DNA of 64,000 bases from Bacteroidia bacterium (GCA_026003255.1 BPGX01000002.1:248001-312000), one strand, 5' to 3'. Shown: positions 24,264-33,659, numbered from the stretch's first letter. The notes: generated by a model from the letters alone, not told the origin. Numbers and translations are program-made.

Positions 24264-25148
24264 TTACTCTGAAATAATTATTTTTTTGGCTGAAATAATA
24301 AATCCATTTTTATCTACTATTTTTAAATAATAAATTCCATCCGATAGATTCTCTCTTGAAATAATAATTTCGCTTCCATTAATATTATGAAAAATTCTTA
24401 CAATCTGTCCTAAATTATTTTCTATGTAAATAGTTGCATTGTTCAGCGGTAAAGCCGAGATAATAGTTGTTTGTTTATTGAATGGATTAGGTGAAATGTT
24501 TATTGAAGAGGTAAAAGAATATTCATCAACGGAAACAAAGGATGCAGTATCTGGCTCCCCACATTCTATATTCCCTTTTTTATAATAGGTCATAATCTGG
24601 TCAACATAATAAAATTGAGCTGGAAAAGCATAATGGTATTCTACCATTCCTAACCCTTTACCATATCTATTTGTTCCATAAGTCCCTTCAAAACAGAAAT
24701 GTTCACTATATGATTGTTCATAAATCAATGCATTACAATAGGTTGCAGAGTAAAACAATGTGTCGTGGTAATAATTACAACTATCATTCGTTAGCGTGTT
24801 GAAATAGGCATCCATCAGTGAGTCAAGATTGGTATAAAATACAGTATCTATGCCAATACTTGATCCGTAAACCAAATGAGGAGTAGGAGTCATTACAGCC
24901 GTCGACCAATAATTATTGTATTGACGAATGTAAAAAACAGTGTCATTGTTTGATGAAAAATATTTTCCAATAATTTTAATACGAATTTTATTAGGAGGAA
25001 TATTCAATGTTTTATGATGAAATTCATCGTTTATATCAAAATCAAATACATCTCTTACTTTCAACATACTTTGACTAAACGATGTTACTTCTGAAATCAG
25101 AATTAATAAAACAATTATTCTGTATGATTTTATTAAACAACTAAACAT
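24264..25148 (-). CDS. Secreted protein with type IX secretion sorting domain
   Basis: From MFSCLIKSYRIIVLLILISE the 294-residue product has a signal peptide ending at about SFSQ and a unique middle of about 190 residues. The C-terminal sorting domain has INISPNPFNKQTTI, then LSDGIYYLKIVDKNG and a final basic AKKIIISE. The sorting domain directs export by the type IX system (PorU cleavage), so the protein is exported or surface-attached. The middle has no motif I can name. The frame is open to 25229, but the chosen ATG gives the best signal peptide. Confidence 0.8.
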   Translation of the reverse strand: MFSCLIKSYRIIVLLILISEVTSFSQSMLKVRDVFDFDINDEFHHKTLNIPPNKIRIKIIGKYFSSNNDTVFYIRQYNNYWSTAVMTPTPHLVYGSSIGIDTVFYTNLDSLMDAYFNTLTNDSCNYYHDTLFYSATYCNALIYEQSYSEHFCFEGTYGTNRYGKGLGMVEYHYAFPAQFYYVDQIMTYYKKGNIECGEPDTASFVSVDEYSFTSSINISPNPFNKQTTIISALPLNNATIYIENNLGQIVRIFHNINGSEIIISRENLSDGIYYLKIVDKNGFIISAKKIIISE

Positions 25149-25298
25149 ATTCAAAAAAACTAACGAAAACATAACAAAATAACTTCTCTGGAATATTTGC
25201 AAATTTACACAACATTCTTCGAATAACAAACAAAAAAACTAAAATTTTAAAATACAATTTTTTACTCTACTTTTATCAAAATTATCTGTCTTCAATTC

Positions 25299-25979
25299 TT
25301 AGGAATTATTTATACCAAATTTCTCATAAACAGACAATTCATCAGGTTTTGAGGCATTCCCTTTAAATAATTTTCCATCGCCAGTGTCTTTGACTATTAA
25401 GCATCCTGCTCCGATTAAGCAGTCCTTGCCGATATTGATATTATTTCCAACCGTGCTATTGACTCCAAAAAAGCAATAATCTCCAACTGTGCAATGCCCA
25501 CTAATTACAACGTGTGAAGAAATAAAAAGATGATTGCCTAACACCGAATGATGCCCTATATGATTCCCGCTCCACAATACAATATTAGAACCCATTTTTA
25601 CAAATGGTTGAACAGTATTATCTTCAAAAATAAACACATTGTCTCCCATTGTAACATTTCTCCACACAAAACTTTTACTGCTAATATAATTCGCTAATTT
25701 GTATCCTTTAGCTTTTGCTTCATAATAAAACCTTGCTCTATTTCTATTTAATGTGTTATATACTAATGCAATATGCATTTCATAATCAGAGGGCGGAAAA
25801 TGTTTTTCTACTTCTTCAAAAGGAACTATTGGTAATCCAAATAATGAATTTCTTTTCATATAATCCTTACTCACCGTAAAGGCACAAACTTCATATTCCG
25901 AGTCATAAGTAAAATATTCATACGCTATTTCTGCAAACGAACTATCACCAAATAACACTAATTTTTTTGTTTTTTTCAT
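25299..25979 (-). CDS. NeuD-like sugar O-acyltransferase (left-handed beta-helix)
   Basis: The product has 226 residues from MKKTKKLVLFGDSSFAEIAY. The N-terminal part (1-85) is the Rossmann-like PglD/NeuD nucleotide-sugar-binding domain. Residues 100-205 are hexapeptide repeats (NVTMGDNVFIFEDNTVQPFV, NHIGHHSVLGNHLFISSHVV). It should acetylate a nucleotide sugar for a surface glycan. No glycan operon is adjacent. It is transcribed divergently from the TPR gene at 26101. Confidence 0.75.
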   Translation of the reverse strand: MKKTKKLVLFGDSSFAEIAYEYFTYDSEYEVCAFTVSKDYMKRNSLFGLPIVPFEEVEKHFPPSDYEMHIALVYNTLNRNRARFYYEAKAKGYKLANYISSKSFVWRNVTMGDNVFIFEDNTVQPFVKMGSNIVLWSGNHIGHHSVLGNHLFISSHVVISGHCTVGDYCFFGVNSTVGNNINIGKDCLIGAGCLIVKDTGDGKLFKGNASKPDELSVYEKFGINNS

Positions 25980-25994
25980 ACCAATAATTTTAGG

Positions 25995-26025
25995 CAAATA
26001 TATTTATTAGTTTACCAAAAGTCAA
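25995..26025 (-). promoter_or_regulatory. Candidate promoter of the NeuD-like gene
   Basis: On the minus strand TATATTTG (25995-26002) matches the -7 consensus TAnnTTTG. TTG (26023-26025) lies 20 bases further upstream as a -33 element. The start codon is 16 bases downstream. Confidence 0.55.
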
Positions 26026-26039
26026 TTGGACAATAATCA

Positions 26040-26070
26040 TTGTTATAATTAAAAATTCAGAATATCTTTG
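26040..26070 (+). promoter_or_regulatory. Candidate promoter of the TPR-ABC operon
   Basis: TTG (26040-26042) and TATCTTTG (26063-26070) are 20 bases apart, matching the Bacteroidota -33/-7 pattern. The start codon at 26101 is 31 bases downstream. It is divergent with the promoter of the NeuD-like gene. Confidence 0.6.
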
Positions 26071-26100
26071 CAGCTTCATTAATCAATGAATGCCCTAACT

Positions 26101-27132
26101 ATGAAATTCTTATTTAAGTTTTTGATAATTTTATTACCCTTAATTTTTATCCAATGTCAACAAAATGCTTCTTTAAGTGAAAAAGAAAAAAACCTTCAAG
26201 ACAGTTTGCAGAAAGTATTGAAAAATCCAAAGTTAGATTCTATCAATAAAAAGTTATTAGAAAATCCAAACAATGACTCGCTGTATAGAGAGCGAGCGAT
26301 GTTGATGATAAAAGAACGGCAATTTGATATTGCTATAAACGACTGTAAACGCGCTATTAAAATTGATAGTCAAAATGTAAAGAGTCATTTATTATTGGCG
26401 GATGTGTATTTTGCTGCTAATAAAACTAAACTTTCAAAAGATAAGTTAGAAGAGATTATCCAAAGATTTCCCAATCATACCGAGGCCTATTTGAAATTAG
26501 GTGAATTGTATTATTTAGTCAAGCAATATGAAAAAGCCATTGAATATGTCAACAAAGCACTAAAGATTGATGAAACATTAGCAAAAGGATATTTCATCAA
26601 AGGGAATGTATATAAAGAAAGTGGAGATACCAACAAAGCCATTTCAAGTTATCAAACCGCTGTTGAACAAGACCCACAAATGGTTGACGCCTACATTGAT
26701 TTAGGCGTTTTGTATGCTGCACGAAACAACACTTTAGCATTGCAATATTACAACAATGCCCTAAAATTAGAACCTAAAAATAGTATTGCTTTGTATGATA
26801 AAGCATTTTTCTTTCAGCAAATTGGAAACGCAGATAGCGCCATAACTCTGTATCAACACATTTTAAAACTATATCCCAATTCACCACAAGTGTTATACAA
26901 TTTAGGAGCCATTGAATTTGCCCTTAAAAAAAATCCTCAAAAAGCCATTGAATACTTCACACAAGCCATTCAACAAAATCCAGATTATGCAGAGGCCTAT
27001 TATGCTCGTGCCATTGTGAAAATAGAACTGAAAAAGAAAGCAGAAGCAATTGCAGATTTGAAAGAATGTCTGAAACACAAAACAAATTTTTCTCCTGCCA
27101 TTGAAGAATTAAATAATTTAGAAAAGAAATAA
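26101..27132 (+). CDS. TPR-repeat lipoprotein
   Basis: From MKFLFKFLIILLPLIFIQCQ the 343-residue product has a lipobox (FIQC) followed by at least eight tetratricopeptide repeats, such as AYLKLGELYYLVKQYEKAIE and AYYARAIVKIELKKKAEAIA. It is probably a periplasmic lipoprotein serving as a protein-protein scaffold. It ends 8 bases before the ABC ATPase gene and should be co-transcribed with it. A nearby ATG at 26086 would disturb the signal sequence. Confidence 0.8.
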   Translation: MKFLFKFLIILLPLIFIQCQQNASLSEKEKNLQDSLQKVLKNPKLDSINKKLLENPNNDSLYRERAMLMIKERQFDIAINDCKRAIKIDSQNVKSHLLLADVYFAANKTKLSKDKLEEIIQRFPNHTEAYLKLGELYYLVKQYEKAIEYVNKALKIDETLAKGYFIKGNVYKESGDTNKAISSYQTAVEQDPQMVDAYIDLGVLYAARNNTLALQYYNNALKLEPKNSIALYDKAFFFQQIGNADSAITLYQHILKLYPNSPQVLYNLGAIEFALKKNPQKAIEYFTQAIQQNPDYAEAYYARAIVKIELKKKAEAIADLKECLKHKTNFSPAIEELNNLEKK

Positions 27133-27140
27133 TTTCAGCA

Positions 27141-27866
27141 ATGTCCTTGCAACTTAAAAATTTACAATTTGGTTATCAGCACGCTCTTGTAAACAATTCT
27201 CTCACTCTTGAAATTCATTCATCTGAACTCATTTGTTTGTTTGGAAATAATGGTTGTGGGAAAACGACATTTATCAAGACATTAGCAAGATTAATAAAAC
27301 CAATACAAGGAGAAATTCTATTAAATAATGAAGACATTACAAATTGGGATGAACAAAAATTTTCCAGACATTTTTCATTTTTATTTACAAAACGTCCCTT
27401 CTTAATGAATCATACTATCTTTGATATTATTGCATTGGGGCGGCTACCTTATTTAAAATGGAATGGCGAACTATCTGATGAAGATAAATCTATTATACAT
27501 CATTATGCAAAATATCTTAATCTGGGAAACATCTTACACAAATCTGCCCAACAAGTGAGCGATGGACAGCTTCAAAAAGCACTCATTGCAAAAACTTTAG
27601 CACAACAAACTCCTGTAATAATTTTAGATGAACCGCTTTCTTTCTTAGATTATGGAACAAAGCAATTTCTTCTTGAAACATTGAAATCGCTTGCTCAATT
27701 GGAAAATAAAACAATTTTAATATCTTCTCACGATATTCATTTATGTTTAAAGTATGCACACAAAGTGTTGTTGTTCCATCAACAAGAATGGCTATTTGAA
27801 GACGGCTCTACCATTACATCATCCAACTTATTCAAAAAATTTCTTCTTACAGAAAATGTGTTTTAA
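27141..27866 (+). CDS. ABC transporter ATP-binding protein (FecE/BtuD-like), no partner nearby
   Basis: The 241-residue product has Walker A FGNNGCGKTT, Q-loop region FLFTKRPFLMNHT, an altered signature VSDGQLQKALIAKTL (usual LSGGQ), Walker B VIILDEPLSFLD and H-loop ISSHDIH. The overall pattern fits ATPases of iron-siderophore/B12 importers. No permease or binding-protein gene is next to it. It may work with a permease encoded elsewhere. Confidence 0.85.
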   Translation: MSLQLKNLQFGYQHALVNNSLTLEIHSSELICLFGNNGCGKTTFIKTLARLIKPIQGEILLNNEDITNWDEQKFSRHFSFLFTKRPFLMNHTIFDIIALGRLPYLKWNGELSDEDKSIIHHYAKYLNLGNILHKSAQQVSDGQLQKALIAKTLAQQTPVIILDEPLSFLDYGTKQFLLETLKSLAQLENKTILISSHDIHLCLKYAHKVLLFHQQEWLFEDGSTITSSNLFKKFLLTENVF

Positions 27867-27886
27867 TTCTTAATTCTCATCAAAAT

Positions 27887-28354
27887 ATGGCACTCATTGT
27901 TAAGAAATCTCAATTGCCTGCCGCTGGAAAGGGATTGTTCACTACAAAATTCATTCCAAAAGGAAAAAAAATAATAGAATATCGTGGTGAAATAATTGAT
28001 TGGAAAGAATATTGTAAACGTGTAAAAGAAGATAAAGATGGTTATATGGCATATATTAACCGAAAGAAATGTATTGACGCTTATAATACACCTCAATACA
28101 AAGCCCGCTATGCCAATGATGCGGAGGGATTAATCAAAGACAAAAGATTTAAGAACAATGCCGAATATCAAGTAATTGATGATAAAGTGTATATTGTTGC
28201 CAAACGCGATATTCAGCCCGGAGAAGAAATTTTTGTCAGCTATTCAAAAGAATATTGGGATGCCGTGAGATATAATATCAAGCATAAAGTATACGGAGAA
28301 GAAAAACAAAAGTTCTGGGAGAAATTAGTAAAGAAGTATAAGATTAAGTTGTGA
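27887..28354 (+). CDS. SET-domain protein, putative lysine methyltransferase
   Basis: The 155-residue product is essentially one SET domain. It has AAGKGLFTTKFIPKGKKIIE and YRGEI (AdoMet side), ARYANDAEG (where RxxNHS is usual) and IQPGEEIFVSYSKEYW (the GEE-Y active-site strand), followed by a Lys-rich tail. The domain methylates Lys in proteins, and small stand-alone forms occur in several bacterial phyla. The substrate is unknown. It follows the ABC gene by 20 bases and may belong to the same operon. Confidence 0.85.
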   Translation: MALIVKKSQLPAAGKGLFTTKFIPKGKKIIEYRGEIIDWKEYCKRVKEDKDGYMAYINRKKCIDAYNTPQYKARYANDAEGLIKDKRFKNNAEYQVIDDKVYIVAKRDIQPGEEIFVSYSKEYWDAVRYNIKHKVYGEEKQKFWEKLVKKYKIKL

Positions 28355-28411
28355 GAATTATGTTTGAAGTAGATTCTTAATTAATCCATTAAATGACAAA
28401 ACTCATATTAG

Positions 28412-28439
28412 TTGAACAACAAACATTTCACTATCTTTG
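28412..28439 (+). promoter_or_regulatory. Candidate promoter of the thiolase gene
   Basis: TATCTTTG (28432-28439) matches TAnnTTTG, with TTG (28412-28414) 17 bases upstream. The thiolase ATG is 15 bases downstream of the -7 element, giving a very short leader. Confidence 0.55.
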
Positions 28440-28454
28440 CAAAAAATTAAAATT

Positions 28455-29639
28455 ATGGAAAAGAAAGTAGTGTATATTGTATCAGCTGCAAGAACGCCAA
28501 TAGGAAGTTTTGGAGGAAGTTTATCATCCGTGCCTGCAACAAAATTAGGTGCTGTGGCCATTAAAGGCGCTTTAGAAAAAATAAAATTAAATCCTTCTGA
28601 TGTGCAGGAAGTTTTTATGGGGAATGTATTACAAGCGAATGTTGGTCAGGCGCCAGCCCGTCAGGCGGCTCGTTTTGCTGGTATTCCAGACAATGTACCC
28701 TGTACTACTATTAATAAAGTATGTGCTTCGGGGATGAAATCTATTATGATTGGTGCACAAAGTATTATGTTAGGTGATGCAGATATTGTAGTAGCCGGCG
28801 GAATGGAAAGTATGAGTTTGACGCCTTATTATGTTGAAACAAACAGATGGGGGGCAAAATTTGGTAATAGCACTTTGATTGATGGCATTAGCAAAGATGG
28901 TTTGTTAGATGTATATTCTGGAAAAATTATGGGATCGTGTGCAGAGGTGTGTGCTACTGAATATAAAATCTCTCGCGAAGAACAAGATAATTTTGCTATA
29001 ATGTCTTATCAACGTTCTGCTGATGCGTGGGCAAAAGGTAAATTTAAAGATGAAGTCGTGCCGGTTGAAGTGCAAAGCAAAAAAGGTACTATCGTAGTCA
29101 ATGAAGACGAAGAATATAAAAATGTCAATTTTGAAAAATTAAAACAACTCAAACCAGCATTTGAAAAAGATGGGACTATCACTGCTGCTAACGCTTCTAC
29201 TATAAATGATGGAGCAGCTGCTGTAGTTTTGATGAGCAAAGAAAAAGCTGAAAAGTTAGGTATTAAGCCATTAGCTATTATCCGTTCTTATGCCGATGCA
29301 GAGCAAGAACCTGTTTGGTTTACAACAACACCATCAAAAGCAATGCCATTAGCCGTTGAAAAAGCAGGTTTAAAAATTTCAGACATAGATTACTTTGAAA
29401 TCAATGAAGCTTTTTCCGTAGTATCCCTTGCAAATGCTAAAATCTTAAACATTCCATTAGAAAAACTTAACGTAAATGGTGGGGCTGTTTCATTAGGTCA
29501 TCCATTGGGTGCGTCTGGAGCAAGAATCATTGTTACTTTAATTCATGTTTTGAAACAAAACAATGCTCGTTATGGATTAGCTGGAATCTGCAATGGAGGC
29601 GGAGGAGCAAGTGCCATGCTGATTGAAAACGTGCAATAG
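28455..29639 (+). CDS. Acetyl-CoA C-acetyltransferase (thiolase)
   Basis: The product has 394 residues from MEKKVVYIVSAARTPIGSFG. The nucleophilic Cys is in TTINKVCASGMKSIM, the catalytic His in GHPLGASGARI and the second Cys in GICNGGGGASAML. It condenses or cleaves acetoacetyl-CoA, in fatty acid or ketone-body type metabolism. The size and C-terminal motif match biosynthetic/degradative acetyl-CoA acetyltransferases (AtoB/ThlA type). It stands alone with its own promoter. Confidence 0.93.
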   Translation: MEKKVVYIVSAARTPIGSFGGSLSSVPATKLGAVAIKGALEKIKLNPSDVQEVFMGNVLQANVGQAPARQAARFAGIPDNVPCTTINKVCASGMKSIMIGAQSIMLGDADIVVAGGMESMSLTPYYVETNRWGAKFGNSTLIDGISKDGLLDVYSGKIMGSCAEVCATEYKISREEQDNFAIMSYQRSADAWAKGKFKDEVVPVEVQSKKGTIVVNEDEEYKNVNFEKLKQLKPAFEKDGTITAANASTINDGAAAVVLMSKEKAEKLGIKPLAIIRSYADAEQEPVWFTTTPSKAMPLAVEKAGLKISDIDYFEINEAFSVVSLANAKILNIPLEKLNVNGGAVSLGHPLGASGARIIVTLIHVLKQNNARYGLAGICNGGGGASAMLIENVQ

Positions 29640-29682
29640 TGTATTTGATTTTTATTCTCGTGAATAAGAAGAATTGATTTTG

Positions 29683-30306
29683 ATGAGATGGGAGATTATT
29701 GGTAGTGTTGTTTTTTTAAGTTTTTTGCATGGTATTATTCCGAGTCATTGGTTGCCAGCAATGTCCTTAAAAAAACAATACAAGTGGTCAGATTTTTATA
29801 CAATTAAAATAGTCAGTATCATAAGTTTTGCTCACATCTTGAGTACAATTATTATTGGCGTTTTGTTTTCTTTAATCGGTAAGTGGCTTACTCATACTTT
29901 AATTCACATACCAGCAGAGTTATTATCTTCCATTGTGTTATTTCTTTTTGGAATAATATTTATTTACAGACATTACTATCATCATCATTTTCATCTATAT
30001 CACGAAAAAGAGATAATGAATGAAAAACAGGTCAATAAGCAAATACAATTACTCATAATAGCTATGTTATTTTCTCCCTGTATGGAAATTACAGGATTAT
30101 ATTTTGTCGGAGGAGTTTTTAACTGGCAATATGTATTATGGATATCTTTTATTTATTTTTTCATATCCTTTATTAGTTCTCTACTCTGGATTTTCCTATT
30201 TGACAGAATTTCGACAGCCATCAACTTTCATCGATTAGAACATAATAGCGGATTGTTATCAGGAATTAGTTTAATATTAAGCGCGGTATTGATTTATTTT
30301 ATTTAA
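29683..30306 (+). CDS. Multi-pass membrane protein with His-rich loop
   Basis: The product has 207 residues from MRWEIIGSVVFLSFLHGIIP, with about six membrane segments. Conserved-looking features are HGIIPSHWLPA in helix 1, SFAHILST in helix 2, a His-rich loop (RHYYHHHFHLYH) and FSPCMEITGLYFVGG. The layout is reminiscent of NicO/UreH-type metal transporters or the DsbD-like superfamily, but I cannot assign it. The His-rich loop suggests metal binding. Its last 8 bases overlap the end of the opposite-strand flippase gene. Confidence 0.65.
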   Translation: MRWEIIGSVVFLSFLHGIIPSHWLPAMSLKKQYKWSDFYTIKIVSIISFAHILSTIIIGVLFSLIGKWLTHTLIHIPAELLSSIVLFLFGIIFIYRHYYHHHFHLYHEKEIMNEKQVNKQIQLLIIAMLFSPCMEITGLYFVGGVFNWQYVLWISFIYFFISFISSLLWIFLFDRISTAINFHRLEHNSGLLSGISLILSAVLIYFI

Positions 30307-31537
30307 AAATCATTTTATTCCACTTTAATGAAAGGTCTAAAAGTTCCTGCCATCCGATTTTTTCGTGTCTTTTAAAGAAATAGATGATTAAACACGCTTG
30401 TACACTATAACTTACTGATGCCACTATTGCTGCCCCTATCATGCCAAATTTTTGAATCAATAAATGACTAAACAGAATTGTAAATAGGCAAGCTATTGTA
30501 TTGCTCATTGCATTATACTTCAAAACACCAATACCGCTGAAATAATGAGAAAACACAGCAGAATAAGAAATCATGGATGCTCCAATAGACAAAATCATCA
30601 TAGGCATTTTAATACCTTCAAAACCTTTACCAATTAAAAGTATTATCCACCGTTCCGGTATTAGTAATATAAAAAATATTGCGAACATTGTTAAAACAAA
30701 ACTCGCCATTGCTGCACGAATGGTAATTTTTTGAGACAATTTTTTATCGCTCTCATTGGATACATAACTCAACACCACGGTTGATACTCCACTATAAATC
30801 ACAAAAACACTTTCCATTAACGAGCTTGCTGTTGAATATTTACCAAGTAATTGTAATGATAAAACATTTAATACATAATAACTAAACCGATTAGAAAGTA
30901 AATGCATCCAGTTGCTCCACTGGGATAAAAAGCCATTTGACAAAACATCTCGCATTGAAAAAACGGTATGTGTATCTTTCTTTAAATATTGATAAATGCT
31001 AAAACTATTAATTACCAAAGCAACGCCAAAAGAATAAAACAACGCATCCAAATAACTATCTAATATTAATTTCTTTTCTATAAAGATATTAAACAACAAT
31101 ACAGTAAATAACATCATTGGCTGCAACACACTTAACCAATTGTATAAGCGAATATTTTCTTTGCCCAAAACAATAACCATAAAAAAAGTATTTAATATGA
31201 CCATTAAACTTATTATCAAAAAATGTATTTCATAATTTGGAATTAAATAATTCAATTGCCACAATATTGTAGTTCCCAACAACACTATTATTACAATCCA
31301 TAGAATACCCGTAGAAATAATTTTTTTCAAAGAATATTTAGGAATAAAATGCACTAATGCATACCCCGTAAAAATTTCGCTTATCATTTGAACATTGGCA
31401 ATGTTTAATATCAACAAACTAATTTGTCCTCTTGTTTCTACTCCAAAATATCGGGATGTAAGTATTAAAACTAAAAAATTAATACACGCTACAAGACCAC
31501 GAGTAACAATACTATACGAGATTTTTTTTACCAACAT
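30299..31537 (-). CDS. Polysaccharide flippase (Wzx/MVF-like)
   Basis: The 412-residue product has about 12 membrane helices. Its start KKISYSIVTRGLVACINFLV and TSRYFGVETRGQISLL are typical of oligosaccharide flippases of the MOP superfamily. Such proteins move lipid-linked glycan units across the inner membrane. No glycosyltransferase genes are adjacent. Its start codon overlaps the stop of the upstream barrel gene (TAATG), so the two are translationally coupled. Confidence 0.8.
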   Translation of the reverse strand: MLVKKISYSIVTRGLVACINFLVLILTSRYFGVETRGQISLLILNIANVQMISEIFTGYALVHFIPKYSLKKIISTGILWIVIIVLLGTTILWQLNYLIPNYEIHFLIISLMVILNTFFMVIVLGKENIRLYNWLSVLQPMMLFTVLLFNIFIEKKLILDSYLDALFYSFGVALVINSFSIYQYLKKDTHTVFSMRDVLSNGFLSQWSNWMHLLSNRFSYYVLNVLSLQLLGKYSTASSLMESVFVIYSGVSTVVLSYVSNESDKKLSQKITIRAAMASFVLTMFAIFFILLIPERWIILLIGKGFEGIKMPMMILSIGASMISYSAVFSHYFSGIGVLKYNAMSNTIACLFTILFSHLLIQKFGMIGAAIVASVSYSVQACLIIYFFKRHEKIGWQELLDLSLKWNKMIFK

Positions 31538-32229
31538 TAATCAAACTCTTTTTGAACCTTAATAAAATACCAATGAAAATGCAATCCTAATGTTATCCAG
31601 GAGATATTAAAATTATTTTTCCACTTTGCATAATTGGCATATTTATCTAAGGAAGCATAAGATGGCTGAAATAAACTAAAATAAAAAGTATAGTTCAGAA
31701 ATGCGCCGAAACCAAGATTTTCTTCTACCAGAAAAGTATAAGACAAATGCGGCTGTAAAAAAGCCGTTGTAAATTCCAATGGTGGTAAAGGGTTCCCGCT
31801 ATCTACTTTCAAAACCACATTCGTATATTTATTAAAACTATATCCAGATCTTAATTCCAAACAACCGAACTGCTTGGGCTTGTTACTCTCCACTTCTACA
31901 GGCATGAAATAACCAATCGTAAAATTGGCATTATGAGTTCGTAAAAAAAAATCATACGGCAAAGACGTATTTCCGCTGATAAATTGAAAATTTTTTGATG
32001 TTTTGAATAAAGCATAATTAAAACCTACTCCACTGTAAAACTTGTGAAATAATTTAATTACAAATTGACCACCCGTCTGAAATTCTCCAACAAACGTGTT
32101 TCTATATGCTTCACTACTAATAGAAGTTGGGATGCCACCTTCTCCTTTGAAGGAAAAACGCGGCAATTGATGCTGTGAATATTTATGTTCTGACCATAAA
32201 AGTATAATAAATAGAGCAAGTTTTTTCAT
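31537..32229 (-). CDS. Small outer-membrane beta-barrel protein
   Basis: The 230-residue product has a signal peptide (MKKLALFIILLWSEHKYSQ). Amphipathic strands rich in Gly/aromatics follow, ending in LGLHFHWYFIKVQKEFD. The pattern fits a small outer-membrane barrel, but no family can be named. It is coupled to the flippase gene. Confidence 0.7.
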   Translation of the reverse strand: MKKLALFIILLWSEHKYSQHQLPRFSFKGEGGIPTSISSEAYRNTFVGEFQTGGQFVIKLFHKFYSGVGFNYALFKTSKNFQFISGNTSLPYDFFLRTHNANFTIGYFMPVEVESNKPKQFGCLELRSGYSFNKYTNVVLKVDSGNPLPPLEFTTAFLQPHLSYTFLVEENLGFGAFLNYTFYFSLFQPSYASLDKYANYAKWKNNFNISWITLGLHFHWYFIKVQKEFD

Positions 32230-32251
32230 ATTGAATTGCCCTAAAATTAGG

Positions 32252-32259
32252 CAAATTTA
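32252..32259 (-). promoter_or_regulatory. Candidate -7 element for the barrel-flippase operon
   Basis: It reads TAAATTTG on the minus strand, an exact TAnnTTTG match 23 bases before the start codon. I see no clear -33 TTG, so it could be chance in AT-rich DNA. Confidence 0.35.
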
Positions 32260-32317
32260 TTTGATTTTGCTTTGGATTGCATAAAAAGAGTAAATGTTGT
32301 TTTTTTAGCACAAAAAA

Positions 32318-33070
32318 ATGAATACAGAATTAAAACATTTCAATTTTGAGGAGTATGATTTTATAGAGAAAAAACAATCCAGATGGAAAGAGTTTTTATT
32401 TTTAATTAAAGTTATTATTGAATTCATAAAAGGATTTCGAACATTTCATTTCATAGACCATTGCATTACTATTTTTGGTTCGGCAAGATTTACGGAAGGA
32501 AATGAGTACTATGAAAAGACAAGGGAATTAGCCGCCAAATTGGTACAATACAAGTTTACCATCATGACCGGCGGTGGACCAGGCATTATGGAAGCTGCCA
32601 ATCGTGGAGCAAAAGAAGCAGGCGGATATTCCATTGGTTGTAATATTCAATTACCTCACGAACAAAAACCTAATCCTTATTTAGATAAATGGGTTACTAT
32701 CAAATATTTCTTTGTTCGAAAAATGCTTTTGATTAAATATTCGAATGCCTTCATTGTAATGCCGGGTGGATATGGGACATTAGACGAATTCTTTGAGTCC
32801 ATTACACTTGTACAAACCAAAAAGATGCCATCTTTTCCCATTGTAGTATTTGGAAAAGAATATCATCAACATTTATTCAATCATATTCAACTAATGGTTA
32901 AAAATGGCACTATTTCCAATGAAGATGCCAATTTGTTTCTATTCACCGATGATATCGAAGAAGCCATACAATACATTGTAAACCACCCGTTAGTGATAAA
33001 ACGCAAAAAGCAAACTACTTCATTTATTCCAAAATGGTGGATGGGAGAAAGAGAAGCGCTTGCACAATAA
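32318..33070 (+). CDS. LOG-family protein (TIGR00730 type)
   Basis: The 250-residue product carries both LOG signatures: GGGPGIMEAANRGAKEAGG and PGGYGTLDEFFE. The family includes cytokinin-nucleoside 5'-monophosphate phosphoribohydrolases, often mislabelled lysine decarboxylases. In bacteria they act on nucleotide monophosphates such as AMP or PPGpp-related substrates. An N-terminal extension of about 45 residues precedes the domain. It appears to be a single-gene unit. Confidence 0.85.
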   Translation: MNTELKHFNFEEYDFIEKKQSRWKEFLFLIKVIIEFIKGFRTFHFIDHCITIFGSARFTEGNEYYEKTRELAAKLVQYKFTIMTGGGPGIMEAANRGAKEAGGYSIGCNIQLPHEQKPNPYLDKWVTIKYFFVRKMLLIKYSNAFIVMPGGYGTLDEFFESITLVQTKKMPSFPIVVFGKEYHQHLFNHIQLMVKNGTISNEDANLFLFTDDIEEAIQYIVNHPLVIKRKKQTTSFIPKWWMGEREALAQ

Positions 33071-33133
33071 GATTTATACCTATCAAAACATTATACGAAC
33101 TTTTGCGTATTTTCTAATGCTATATTATTTATC

Positions 33134-33141
33134 TATCTTTG
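33134..33141 (+). promoter_or_regulatory. Candidate -7 element
   Basis: TATCTTTG matches TAnnTTTG 16 bases before the ATG at 33158. TTTTG at 33101-33105 lies too far upstream (28 bases) to be a good -33 element. Confidence 0.45.
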
Positions 33142-33157
33142 TAACAAATTTAATATC

Positions 33158-33640
33158 ATGAAAAAAATCGCTTCAATCATCAGTGCCCTTACATTATGCA
33201 TAGGGGCGTATTCCGAAATTAATGCTCAAAGCAAGGAAAAAGTTCCTTATTATTATGAGATGATTTCAAATCCTGACAAAACTATTGACTACGCATTTGG
33301 CGTTTATCCAACACGTTCCGAGTATGTTAGAAATTCTAACGGAGGTGGATATACTAAAATGAGAGTAGCGGTAATTAATTATTCCAAGCAAGATTTGAAA
33401 TGGAACGATTACAAGGTCTATATCCTATTGAAAAACGGAGATTTGTTTTACAACTATACTACAGCGGCAAAAGAAGGTGAATTGGCTTGTAATTATGTTG
33501 TAAAACCTAACGAAACGCATATTCAGTATGTTTGTTTTGAAAAGGACTTTGATGTTAATCAAATTGAAAAGGTATATTTATCTCTTTTGGATAACAAATT
33601 TTTTCCTCTTTTATATTCAGATGGTTCAGATACTAAGTAA
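33158..33640 (+). CDS. Secreted hypothetical protein
   Basis: The 160-residue product has a signal peptide (MKKIASIISALTLCIGAYSE, then INAQ). The mature part of about 135 residues is mostly beta, with YVRNSNGGGYTKMRVAVINY and FYNYTTAAKEGELACNYVV-type strands. I do not recognise it. It is followed by a strong hairpin terminator. Confidence 0.65.
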   Translation: MKKIASIISALTLCIGAYSEINAQSKEKVPYYYEMISNPDKTIDYAFGVYPTRSEYVRNSNGGGYTKMRVAVINYSKQDLKWNDYKVYILLKNGDLFYNYTTAAKEGELACNYVVKPNETHIQYVCFEKDFDVNQIEKVYLSLLDNKFFPLLYSDGSDTK

Positions 33641-33659
33641 GTTTCCTGATACAATTATT

